Shown here piece after piece: positions 32,662 through 39,654 of a DNA stretch of 39,654 bases (within the stretch, counting starts at the first letter, position 1; each line of letters begins with the position of its first letter). The stretch comes from Bacillota bacterium (GTDB lineage: Bacteria > Bacillota > Clostridia > Clostridiales > Clostridiaceae): contig JAJXWH010000047.1 of the NCBI GenBank assembly GCA_021781745.1, forward strand, positions 1-39,654. Direction: 5' to 3'. The notes under the pieces are model-generated. The model was not told where the DNA came from. It saw nothing but the letters and a program-made list of their open reading frames with translations, and made no database searches. Both the position numbers and the translations under genes were made by a program.

Positions 32662-33108
32662 CTATATTTTTTTATAAAATTCAATTTCATCATCATTCCT
32701 TGAGACTTCTACATAACCAAATTTCTTATATAAATGTTGATTACCTATACTAAATATTGGAGTAGAAAGCTTCCATTCATTTATATCTGGGTGCATTTTT
32801 TCAACTAATTCCATTACTCTATAGCCATACCCTCTCCCTTGAAATGATGGTTCTATTACAAAATCTTCAAATCGCATCTTATTCTTTTCTAGTGGAATAA
32901 GAAATAGTGCGCCTATAATTTGATTATCTAATTCGATTTTATAGGAAATAAACTTCCTTATAATATCAATTTCAGACTCTACCTTATCATATCCTGGTGG
33001 TCCTCCATCTCTTCCTAAATATGTATTAATTTCTTTATTAAATGCTCTTGTTTTTATTTCAGTAATTTGTTGAGCATCATTAATGTTCGCCTTCTTTATT
33101 TCTAACAT
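32662..33108 (-). CDS. GNAT-family N-acetyltransferase
   Basis: 148 residues. The acetyl-CoA motif is VIEPSFQGRGYGYRVMELVE (about 88-107), with the Q/R-G-x-G core GRGYG. The final part, STPIFSIGNQHLYKKFGYVE, is the usual GNAT C-terminal block with Tyr. The N-terminal half (KANINDAQQITEIKTRAFNK) is the typical first strand and helix. Substrate unknown. GGGGGAACAGGCA precedes the ATG. The 129-base upstream gap to the QueG-like remnant contains A+T-rich promoter-like DNA. Confidence 0.83.
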   Translation of the reverse strand: MLEIKKANINDAQQITEIKTRAFNKEINTYLGRDGGPPGYDKVESEIDIIRKFISYKIELDNQIIGALFLIPLEKNKMRFEDFVIEPSFQGRGYGYRVMELVEKMHPDINEWKLSTPIFSIGNQHLYKKFGYVEVSRNDDEIEFYKKI

Positions 33109-33237
33109 TGCCTGTTCCCCCTCAAAAAAGTAAATTACACTCTCTAATAAATCTTTTTTGAAATATCAATAAAATTGTCTGTATTTATTCTTGTTTATAA
33201 ATTTCTATTTATCAAGAGTATGTTTATTCATATATTT

Positions 33238-33836
33238 TTATATTCCAATAGGGCATGATAACAAACATAATCCACAAGAATGTTTTCTATTATGCGTTTT
33301 TATATAAAGCTCCCTCTTCTTGTTACATAATTTATAGTTAATTAATTCTTCACGCTTTGTTTCTATATCCCATTTATGACCAGTTAAAACCTTATGAGGG
33401 CATGCATCAACACTTATGTTACATTCTATTGGACATTTACTTCTTGTAACCGCTCTTCCTATTGGTAAATCATAATTAATTAGTATTGCAGATAATCTTA
33501 CTCTTGGTCCATACTTTTCTGTGATTAAAACACTATTTTTACCTATCCAACCTAACCCTGAATTAACACTTGCAAATTTAAATGAGAATGTCGCAATTAG
33601 TGTTTCTTCATTTGATTGTGCAACAGGTGGTACATAATATTGAACTTTATGTTTCTTCAGTACACTAGTAATTTGCTCTAACAGCAAGTTATCCTATCAC
33701 GAGCTTCGCATATTAAATTTTCAAGTTTCTCCTCTTTATAATCATTCATATTTAATAATTCTCTATGTGGAACGGCAAAAACTAATGCACACTTATAATC
33801 TAATTTATATTCACTAAAATTTATATTTGATCTAAC
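33238..33836 (-). pseudogene. QueG-like [4Fe-4S] reductase, N-terminally truncated and frameshifted
   Basis: The main frame (33238-33687, 149 codons) has SVNSGLGWIGKNSVLITEKY, ending with the ferredoxin-type clusters CPIECNISVDACPH and CGLCLLSCP. These match the C-terminal two thirds of epoxyqueuosine-reductase-like proteins. The upstream part continues in another frame (CALVFAVPHRELLNMNDYKE, then ENLICEARDRIT) to about 33836. A single-base indel near 33685 would join the frames. No start or N-terminal strand is present, and it runs into the stop of the homocysteine methyltransferase-like gene. Whether the C-terminal piece is still translated from TTG 33685-33687 is doubtful. Confidence 0.7.
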
Positions 33837-34600
33837 CTTTTTGCTATTTCTTCTATATGAGTATTGTCAGTTCCACAACAGCCTCCTAGAATTTTAGGAA
33901 TAAAATAATCATATAAATCCATCATATCACTAGCAAGACTAATACTATCAGAAGATTTTAAGTCCGTGGAATTGTCTAATTCCTCTGGTGATAATGGTGA
34001 AGTGTTTGCTTGTATTCCATGAAATCTTTCTTTTACTAATCTTGTTTTATTGAAAGGATAAGATAAAGCCTGTTTTAAGATAATTGGATGAACACAGTTT
34101 ACCATATAACAAATTGGTTTTTGTAGGGTAGCATTATCAATACTTAAAATAGCATCATTAATAGTAGTTCCATCTATTAGTCTTCCATCATTCCTAATCA
34201 TAAAACTAATTATATATGGTAAGTTTGCATTTTCCATGGCTTTTGCCATGCCAATAGTCTCAAATAGTGCAGGCATAATACCTGCAAACAAAAAATCTAC
34301 TCCTGCTTCTTTAAATAAGTTTACCTGCCATGAATGGAATTCTTGTGCATCTTCTACCGATAAAATATCAGTTGCTTTATACGCATCTCCCCTGCACCCC
34401 ATTAAGCCACCCACAAACATATTTACATTTGCATCTCTTTTTATTCCTTGCAGAAATTGTACATTATCTCTTATTATCCTTTCATTAAATTTAGATTGTA
34501 TGACACGCTCCTTATTTGCTCTTCTAGTAGGAGTTGTTGCAATAAATGGTAACTTGTATTTCTCAGCGATCTTTAAATATTGTTTAAAAATACTATACAT
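33821..34600 (-). CDS. Homocysteine S-methyltransferase-family protein, N-terminally truncated
   Basis: 259 residues. The zinc-binding cysteines are in MVNCVHP and in the C-terminal GGCCGTDNTHI, as expected for homocysteine S-methyltransferases (BHMT/MmuM type). The barrel segment LPFIATTPTRRANKERV is also family-like. The usual first 40 or so residues, with the DGAMGTEL-like start, are absent. Upstream in frame there is an immediate stop, then the TAG glycosylase gene 34 bases away. There is no ribosome binding site before the ATG. The gene is therefore probably a truncated relic or makes an incomplete barrel, although the zinc site is intact. Confidence 0.65.
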   Translation of the reverse strand: MYSIFKQYLKIAEKYKLPFIATTPTRRANKERVIQSKFNERIIRDNVQFLQGIKRDANVNMFVGGLMGCRGDAYKATDILSVEDAQEFHSWQVNLFKEAGVDFLFAGIMPALFETIGMAKAMENANLPYIISFMIRNDGRLIDGTTINDAILSIDNATLQKPICYMVNCVHPIILKQALSYPFNKTRLVKERFHGIQANTSPLSPEELDNSTDLKSSDSISLASDMMDLYDYFIPKILGGCCGTDNTHIEEIAKRLDQI

Positions 34601-34634
34601 TTATCCTACGGCTGCTATAATAATGTAATTATCT

Positions 34635-35201
34635 CTACTTTGAACAGGAAGGATGACAAAAGCATTCTGTTATATGGTCGTTTATCATTCCTACTGATTG
34701 CATAAAAGAATAACAAATTGTACTGCCTACAAACTTAAATCCATCTTTTTTTAACTGTTTGCTCATTTTATCGCTTAGTTCATTTGAAGATGGGATCTCC
34801 TTTATGCTCTTCCAAGAATTAATAATAGGTTTGTTATCTACAAACTTCCAAATATAATTAGAAAATGAACCATACTTACTTTGGATTTCCAAAAATGATT
34901 GCGCATTTGTCACAACACTTTCAATTTTTCGTCTATTACGAACTATGCCTTTATCTTCCATTAATGATTTCAATTTTTCTTCTGTATATTTAACAATTTT
35001 TTCTGGTTCAAAATTATCAAAGGCCTTCTTATAATTTTCTCTTTTTTGTAAAATAGTCCACCAACTTAGTCCTGCTTGAGCCCCTTCTAAACATATCATT
35101 TCAAATAGTTTCCTATCGTCATATACTGGTACTCCCCATTCCTTATCGTGATATTCAATATACAAATTTTCTTCAGTCACCCATTCGCATCTTTTAATCA
35201 T
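34635..35201 (-). CDS. tag: DNA-3-methyladenine glycosylase I (TAG)
   Basis: A 188-residue base-excision repair enzyme that removes 3-methyladenine from DNA. Typical features are the start RCEWVTEENLYIEYHDKEWG, the LEGAQAGLSWWTILQKRENY helix (about 38-57), and the C-terminal FVGSTICYSFMQSVGMINDH. The structural zinc ligands appear to be Cys5, His18, His176 and Cys180. The length is normal. It is a stand-alone gene in the array, with a promoter region upstream (35202-35272). Its stop is 34 bases before the truncated methyltransferase-family gene. Confidence 0.9.
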   Translation of the reverse strand: MIKRCEWVTEENLYIEYHDKEWGVPVYDDRKLFEMICLEGAQAGLSWWTILQKRENYKKAFDNFEPEKIVKYTEEKLKSLMEDKGIVRNRRKIESVVTNAQSFLEIQSKYGSFSNYIWKFVDNKPIINSWKSIKEIPSSNELSDKMSKQLKKDGFKFVGSTICYSFMQSVGMINDHITECFCHPSCSK

Positions 35202-35272
35202 TTAGTATCACTCCTTACTTTACATTAAGACCCTATTAAAAAGAATTCCTTATTTATAACTACTTCAATGGA

Positions 35273-35374
35273 TTAGTTGCCTAAAAGAAATAAATCATAT
35301 GGAATTTCATTGTTATTACCTAATCTTTCTATTTCAAGTTTATTCAATGTACTATCTCTAAGTTCTGTAATAAT
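35273..35374 (-). pseudogene. N-terminal remnant of a GNAT acetyltransferase
   Basis: A frame reads IITELRDSTLNKLEIERLGN then NNEIPYDLFLLGN and a stop. The NEIPYDLLLLADPS-like phrase is familiar from one GNAT group. The ATG is replaced by ATT and the whole acetyl-CoA-binding part is lost. Confidence 0.5.
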
Positions 35375-35489
35375 TTAGAGTTATGAAACAAATTAAAATT
35401 TTAATTGTTACACCTTTATAAGAAAATTCCGAATTGATCAATTCATAAATTTTGTTCTAACAGTCCTTTTAATACCATCCTTCAGAAAT

Positions 35490-36014
35490 TTATTCAGCAT
35501 ATTCTTTTCTCAAATTATCTGCAAATTCTTCTATTTCTCTATAACTACTTAAAATTTTTATACTTTTATTAGGAAAATTTTCTAGTATATATTTAATTCT
35601 CGGCATTGTATCCTTTTCAAAACTTTTAATGAAATTAATGAATTCTTCTGTGACTGTATAATCAAAACCTTTTGCCATGTCATCCCTATTTATACCTTGC
35701 TTGATATTTTCTTCAGCTCTTTTACAAGCATTGGCTACACATATTTCTGAAGGTATATTTAATACTATTATTGTATCAGCTAACTTAGCCCTCATTTCAA
35801 GTGTAGAAATATAATTGCCATCAATAATCCATTTCTCATGTATACTTGCAAAATCACTTACTCTTGCAACCAATTCATCTCTTGTGATGTGCAATTTTCC
35901 GCCAGTATGATAAATCTTATCTAAATGCAAAACTGGATAATGCAGAAAATCATTAATTCTTTTTGTTAATACTGATTTTCCCGCACCTGGACACCCTGCT
36001 ATTATAATTTTCAT
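35490..36014 (-). CDS. P-loop nucleoside-kinase-like protein (FlaR/adenylate-kinase-like)
   Basis: 174 residues. Walker A is AGCPGAGKSVLTKRIN (about 6-21). The acceptor/base region is KWIIDGNYISTLEMR, and the lid-like ACKRAEENIKQGINR stretch follows IIVLNIPSEI. This matches small proteins often annotated as DNA topology modulation (FlaR) proteins or AAA-type kinases. They are most likely kinases of a small molecule. A second relative is at 37349. A clean ATG at 36012-36014 is preceded by AAGAGGAGAGTAATAG. Confidence 0.78.
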   Translation of the reverse strand: MKIIIAGCPGAGKSVLTKRINDFLHYPVLHLDKIYHTGGKLHITRDELVARVSDFASIHEKWIIDGNYISTLEMRAKLADTIIVLNIPSEICVANACKRAEENIKQGINRDDMAKGFDYTVTEEFINFIKSFEKDTMPRIKYILENFPNKSIKILSSYREIEEFADNLRKEYAE

Positions 36015-36132
36015 CTATTACTCTCCTCTTGTTAGTTTCTTTTACTTGTATACACATAAATAAAATATTATTAGTGGACAATACTCTACGATTGTTGAAT
36101 AATACAAGAATATTGTGAATCATCTAACGCTA

Positions 36133-36690
36133 TCATATTAAATCCGATTTCAATATTGAATATACTGCTAAGTCATAAAATTCCCCAAACTTATTGACTT
36201 GTACCTGCCTCATAATCCCCTCAAATTTCATTCCAGACTTTTGCATTACTCTACCAGAAGCAGGATTTAGAGTATTATGTCTTCCTTCAATCCTGTTCAT
36301 ACCAACCTCTTTAAACAAATAGCTGATAATAGCTTTTAGTGCCTCTGTCATTATTCCATTTCCATAAAATTGCCTGCTTATATTATATCCCACACTACAA
36401 GAACTATATTTTTCATTAACTTGCATTATAGAAATTTGTCCAATTATCTCACCAATATCTTTTAATTCAATTACCCAGTTATAATTATCAGCATTTTCAT
36501 ATTCTTTAATCCAACCTTCAATTATATTCGCTGTTTCACTCAAATCCTTATGAGGATTCCAACTTAAGAATTTACACACCTCACTATCTGTTGCCCAATT
36601 TTTATACATATATTTAGAATCACTTGGCTCAAATCTGCGCAATATAAGCCTTTGAGTTTCTATTTGCTGTGTCCCCTTATTAATTACCAT
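36133..36690 (-). CDS. GNAT acetyltransferase, RimJ/RimL type
   Basis: About 185 residues. The start IETQRLILRRFEPSDSKYMY is the signature of ribosomal-protein-alanine acetyltransferase-like (Acetyltransf_3) proteins. The acetyl-CoA-binding part is VGYNISRQFYGNGIMTEALK, and RIEGRHNTLNPASGRVMQKS is the C-terminal block. Members acetylate protein N-termini or antibiotics. Here the target is unknown. ATG 36688-36690 is chosen with GGAGG five bases upstream, inside the longer frame. A broken relative lies at 38377. Confidence 0.85.
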   Translation of the reverse strand: MVINKGTQQIETQRLILRRFEPSDSKYMYKNWATDSEVCKFLSWNPHKDLSETANIIEGWIKEYENADNYNWVIELKDIGEIIGQISIMQVNEKYSSCSVGYNISRQFYGNGIMTEALKAIISYLFKEVGMNRIEGRHNTLNPASGRVMQKSGMKFEGIMRQVQVNKFGEFYDLAVYSILKSDLI

Positions 36691-36765
36691 TTTATCCTCC
36701 ATATATAAATAGTCTTGACTTTATCATAATTTACTATTATGTTTTATATGAAAACTGCCAATTAA

Positions 36766-37221
36766 TCACATTTCTAATTCCATTATTTTGTTATTCGTTG
36801 AAAACCCTTGTCGTTCATAGAAAGTTACTGCTTTTTGGCTTGGCCAAACAAATAATAATTCAATTTTATTATTTGTAGCCCATTGTTTTACTTTTTTTAA
36901 AAGTTCTGTTCCTACTCCTTTATTTCTAAATTCAACCTTTGTATGAACATTTGTTACATAACCTATTTCTGCAACTAGTTTTTGTGGCTTTGGTATTTTC
37001 CGTATTCTATTTATATAAATATTTGAAACAATTATATTGTTTTCTTCTGCAATCCAATACTCCCAAGTTCCACTTTTAAGACCATTAATTAAAAATAAAT
37101 TGCACTCTTTAATGAAATCTTCTTTTGAAATATCGAATTTTCCTTCTTCCTCATATTCATGTTCCCATCTCATTTCTGAAAGCATTGAAATGTCACTTTC
37201 TGTTGCTTTTCTAATATTCAT
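36766..37221 (-). CDS. GNAT-family N-acetyltransferase
   Basis: 151 residues. The start is NIRKATESDISMLSEMRWEH. The acetyl-CoA-binding segment is VHTKVEFRNKGVGTELLKKV (R-N-K-G-V-G). The C-terminal ELLFVWPSQKAVTFYERQGF is the usual Tyr/Phe block. AAGGTGGAAAATT precedes the ATG. A truncated relative of its first 22 codons lies at 38540-38611. There it is joined to a relic of the RimJ-like gene, the same order as here. Confidence 0.85.
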   Translation of the reverse strand: MNIRKATESDISMLSEMRWEHEYEEEGKFDISKEDFIKECNLFLINGLKSGTWEYWIAEENNIIVSNIYINRIRKIPKPQKLVAEIGYVTNVHTKVEFRNKGVGTELLKKVKQWATNNKIELLFVWPSQKAVTFYERQGFSTNNKIMELEM

Positions 37222-37250
37222 AATTTTCCACCTTAAAACAATTATTTTAA

Positions 37251-37317
37251 TTCATAACAATTTACATTAGTGCAACACTTACAAACTCAAATGTTACATC
37301 CATTAAGAAGATAGTGA
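37251..37317. repeat. Upstream block shared by several genes of the array (copy 2)
   Basis: TTCATAACAATTTACATTAG is followed by AAACTC and TGTTACATCCATTAAGAAG. It aligns with 29480-29548 over its full length. It is located just upstream of the GNAT gene at 37221. Confidence 0.5.
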
Positions 37318-37348
37318 ACCAACTTATACTTCGCATTATGCTTATTAG

Positions 37349-37831
37349 TTATAGTTTTGCATTTGAACTCGCTATGGTTGTTAATTTATATTTATACGTA
37401 CTCAATATTTCTTCAAATTGCTTTCTGTTATTTTCAAAATCATCTGTCCATTTGTACATTAGTCTCAGCATATTAAAGTCTGACTTATAATGGCAAGGTT
37501 CAATATGTAATTGTTGTTTAATAAATCGGGTTAGTATTCTACATTTCCGTAACCACAATGGAGTGTTAAGAAAGATAATTTTATCTGCCATTTCAAGTAA
37601 ACAATGGCATGATGAGCGTAATGTCCCCTCAATAATCCAATCACCAAGTTCGTCAATGCGTTCAATTTCTTGCGCCTGTTCTTCTGGCGTTCGTTTGTAA
37701 CTTCCATTTTCAGTCTTTACATGAACAATACAATCCAGTTCATAATGAGGGATGTTCATTTCTTTTGATAGTTTTTTTGCGAGAGTGGTCTTACCACTTG
37801 CAACAATACCAACAATGTATATTTTACTCAT
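37349..37831 (-). CDS. P-loop nucleoside-kinase-like protein (FlaR-like)
   Basis: 160 residues. Walker A is VGIVASGKTTLAKKLSKEM (about 7-25), followed by IPHYELDCIVH, the GDWIIEGTLRSSC acceptor region and IIFLNTPLWLRKCRILTRFI. The order matches that of proteins named DNA topology modulation protein FlaR-related, likely small-molecule kinases. The start ATG follows GGAGGTGGAGAA. Stand-alone gene between the GNAT and NUDIX genes. Confidence 0.78.
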   Translation of the reverse strand: MSKIYIVGIVASGKTTLAKKLSKEMNIPHYELDCIVHVKTENGSYKRTPEEQAQEIERIDELGDWIIEGTLRSSCHCLLEMADKIIFLNTPLWLRKCRILTRFIKQQLHIEPCHYKSDFNMLRLMYKWTDDFENNRKQFEEILSTYKYKLTTIASSNAKL

Positions 37832-37875
37832 TTCTCCACCTCCAGTGTATAATAATGCACTACTATGCTAATAAT

Positions 37876-38298
37876 CTAAATACCAATACTTAGGTAATGT
37901 TTAATTACATACTTTGAAGTAAAAGGCATCTCTAAAGAATTTAATTCCGATTTTTCAAACCATTTTGAAATCCCCTCATTTGAAGTAAATTGAATATCAA
38001 TATTAGCTTTTAACTCAGCAAAAAAATAATAATTTTGTCTGATTTCTCCTTTTGTCCTTCTCAAAGTAACATATCGTAATCTTATCTCATCTAACATATT
38101 TTCGGTAATATTTAATTCTTCTTGCAATTCTCTTATAATACAAGCCATGGCATCATTAAGTTCATATTCTTCAAAATGTCCTCCTGCTGAACCAACCCAA
38201 ACATCATTAACAACTCTACCTCCTTGTCTATAAAGCAATAACATTTTATTGCCTCGTGATATATAAATAGATGACATATTTCTTAACTTTCCATCCAT
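37876..38298 (-). CDS. NUDIX hydrolase
   Basis: 140 residues. The NUDIX box reads GGHFEEYELNDAMACIIREL then QEELNI. It has the REL-x-EE core, but the spacing before it is longer than the canonical GX5EX7REUXEEXGU, a variant seen in some Gram-positive NUDIX proteins. The rest has the usual strands (IYISRGNKMLLLYRQGGRVV and YYFFAELKANIDIQF). NUDIX enzymes hydrolyse a nucleoside diphosphate linked to another group, e.g. to clean oxidised dNTPs. The substrate is unknown. AAGGGAAAAGTAT precedes the ATG. Confidence 0.83.
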   Translation of the reverse strand: MDGKLRNMSSIYISRGNKMLLLYRQGGRVVNDVWVGSAGGHFEEYELNDAMACIIRELQEELNITENMLDEIRLRYVTLRRTKGEIRQNYYFFAELKANIDIQFTSNEGISKWFEKSELNSLEMPFTSKYVIKHYLSIGI

Positions 38299-38376
38299 AT
38301 ACTTTTCCCTTGCAAAATTTGAATTTATAGTTTGGATGCTATTATTTTATATTCGTCTTCAGTTGTATAACAATAA

Positions 38377-38550
38377 TTAAATAGTAACTGATATACTAAC
38401 CTCTTGATTCTTATGTGCTGACCACATCAGATATTTGGTAACTTCTACGTCCGAAACCCAATTTTTGTACATTGCATCAGAATCCTTTGGCATAAATTTT
38501 CTCAAAATCAATCTATCTGTTTCTATAGTTTTTGTTCCGCAATGCTTCAT
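38377..38550 (-). pseudogene. N-terminal remnant of a RimJ/RimL-like GNAT gene
   Basis: The frame reads MKHCGTKTIETDRLILRKFM, then PKDSDAMYKNWVSDVEVTKY and a short tail ending in SVTI and a stop, 57 codons in all. It matches the first 45 or so residues of the gene at 36690 (IETQRLILRRF, MYKNWATDSEV). The acetyl-CoA-binding part is missing. Confidence 0.75.
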
Positions 38551-38611
38551 GTTCCCATCTCATTTCTAAAAGCATTGAAATGTCACTTTCTGTTGCCAAT
38601 CTATATATCAC
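38540..38611 (-). pseudogene. N-terminal remnant of a GNAT gene joined to the RimJ-like remnant
   Basis: From a GTG the frame reads VIYRLATESDISMLLEMRWE then HEA, matching the start of the gene at 37221 (ATESDISMLSEMRWEHE). It then runs into the RimJ-like relic in another frame. The nucleotide match to 37181-37210 is close. Confidence 0.7.
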
Positions 38612-38675
38612 ATTAACACCTACTTATACACAAATAATTACTATTCCATTTTATAAGAGTATTGTGAATCAACTC

Positions 38676-39107
38676 CTATGAATGGGATTTGAAATAATCT
38701 AATAATTTATTAATTTCATTACCACAAAAGTCAAACTGTTCTACCTCAGACCTATCAATCCATCTGACCTGATCTATCTCGGAATTTTGTTGCACTTTTC
38801 CATTTAACTTACCTGTATACACTATCAAAACATATCTATTATCTTCATTGATTACATAGACATTAAATAGCTTTAAATTATTGATAGTGCAATTAAGCTC
38901 CTCCATTACTTCCCTACGAATACAATCATCTGGTGTTTCATTATTTTCTAGTGCACCACCTACAGTTTCCCACATAAGAGGAAATTTCTTTTTTGACTTA
39001 CTTCTTCTCGCTATTAAAACTCTATTTTCACTATTATAAATTATTATTGAGCAACCTATATATGTTTCCACAACTGTTATATCATTTACATCAGCTTGTT
39101 TAATCAT
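38676..39107 (-). CDS. NUDIX hydrolase
   Basis: About 143 residues. The NUDIX box GGALENNETPDDCIRREVME then EL fits GX5EX7REUXEE well (about 52-73). The first strands are CSIIIYNSENRVLIARRSK. The tail (QVRWIDRSEVEQFDFCGNEI) is typical of small dNTP-cleaning or ADP-ribose-cleaving members. ATG 39105-39107 is chosen because GGAGG lies seven bases before it. The longer frame to 39146 puts that site inside the gene. The gene follows HD copy 2 by 72 bases. The broken twin arrangement is at 28696-29442. Confidence 0.85.
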   Translation of the reverse strand: MIKQADVNDITVVETYIGCSIIIYNSENRVLIARRSKSKKKFPLMWETVGGALENNETPDDCIRREVMEELNCTINNLKLFNVYVINEDNRYVLIVYTGKLNGKVQQNSEIDQVRWIDRSEVEQFDFCGNEINKLLDYFKSHS

Positions 39108-39179
39108 TATATTATCCTCCGTTATATAAATATCTCTTAAGCTCATAGAAAATTCCGAAGCAAGGTTGATGTCCTAATC

Positions 39180-39644
39180 TTACGCAATACCAAACTCAAT
39201 TTTGAGTTTTTCATACCTGCTTTTTTCATGTGGCAATACTTCAAAGGTAGGATTATAAAAGCAATGCTGAAGCACATCTGCATCTATTAAAATTTCATTA
39301 AAATCAGAATGCACCAATCCTTTTTCGCTGTGTGTATAAATAGCATCACAAATAATTTGGGTTTCATCCTCATTTGTTATCTGTAATAATGTCAGTATTT
39401 CCTTTGCCAAAACAGCACCTTTATGTGCATGGTCTTTAGTATCCATTTTAGCATATGAATATATATCATGAAGCATACCTGCCATAGTTGCAAGTTCAGT
39501 ATTCTCTCCACGTTTTAATGCAATTATTGCACAAGATTGAGCAACTCCATATAAATGTACATAAGCACATCTTCGTTCTTCAAAATCTGACATATTTAAA
39601 AGTATATTATCAATATATTGTCTTAAAATCTCAATTCTGTTCAT
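39180..39644 (-). CDS. HD-domain metal-dependent phosphohydrolase, copy 2
   Basis: 154 residues, nearly identical to the gene at 28978. All metal-binding positions are kept (YVHLYGVAQ, MAGMLHDIYSY, DHAHKGAVLA, AIYTHSEK, LIDADVLQH). The ATG is ten bases from the right edge, so its ribosome binding site is only partly visible. It is probably co-transcribed with the NUDIX gene 72 bases downstream. This would make an HD-NUDIX pair of nucleotide-processing enzymes. Confidence 0.85.
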   Translation of the reverse strand: MNRIEILRQYIDNILLNMSDFEERRCAYVHLYGVAQSCAIIALKRGENTELATMAGMLHDIYSYAKMDTKDHAHKGAVLAKEILTLLQITNEDETQIICDAIYTHSEKGLVHSDFNEILIDADVLQHCFYNPTFEVLPHEKSRYEKLKIEFGIA

Positions 39645-39654
39645 TATTATTTTT

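Noticed and set aside
27605..39644. Integron cassette array
   Set aside because: The gene content is suggestive, but I see no integrase gene and no attC-like palindromes between genes, only promoter-like repeats. Kept as a recombination-hot-spot observation instead.

Overview
The window is A+T-rich, tightly packed Gram-positive DNA with strong GGAGG ribosome binding sites, U-tract terminators and TTTACA/TATAAT promoters. The lactate-ETF genes together with a butyryl-CoA-dehydrogenase-like gene point to an anaerobic Clostridium, most likely of the butyric-acid type. The species call is an inference. I see no rRNA, tRNA, CRISPR array, prophage or integrase. Almost every gene is on the minus strand. 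The two Uma2 genes are the main exceptions.

Layout. 1-100: the start of an unidentified minus-strand gene that runs off the left edge. 529-3859: two adjacent WYL-domain regulators, a shortened MazG-like protein and two small hypothetical proteins. 4210-6970: two paralogous plus-strand Uma2-type nuclease genes around a methyltransferase, with the best copy of an intergenic repeat (5656-5816). 6996-19332: a lactate-utilisation block. It holds a FadR/GntR regulator, then from one promoter etfB1-etfA1-lctD (EtfA1 has an N-terminal ferredoxin domain), a second etfB2-etfA2 pair, lactate racemase larA, lactate permease lctP, a second GlcD-type FAD oxidase and an acyl-CoA dehydrogenase. 19641-27182: two paralogous AAA-ATPase/PD-(D/E)XK proteins flanking a SNF2-family helicase with a SWIM finger and a universal stress protein. 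27605-39644: a one-directional array of small stand-alone genes (HAD, GNAT, HD, NUDIX, methyltransferase, metallophosphoesterase, TAG glycosylase, FlaR-like kinases) mixed with many gene fragments and bounded by two near-identical HD genes.

How the genes fit together. The FadR protein probably senses lactate and represses from a palindrome just downstream of the operon promoter. LctP imports lactate and LarA interconverts its D and L forms. The GlcD/LctD flavoproteins oxidise lactate and pass electrons to ETF. The ferredoxin-bearing ETF1 suggests electron confurcation. The second ETF, GlcD2 and the acyl-CoA dehydrogenase could connect lactate oxidation directly to enoyl-CoA reduction.

Repeats and decay are a strong theme. 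I found one long intergenic repeat family with copies at four places, a recurring terminator-like hairpin at three places, two decayed Uma2 remnants, and truncated or frameshifted relics of NUDIX, GNAT, ABC-transporter and QueG-like genes. All functional calls rest on motifs read by eye. No database search was possible.
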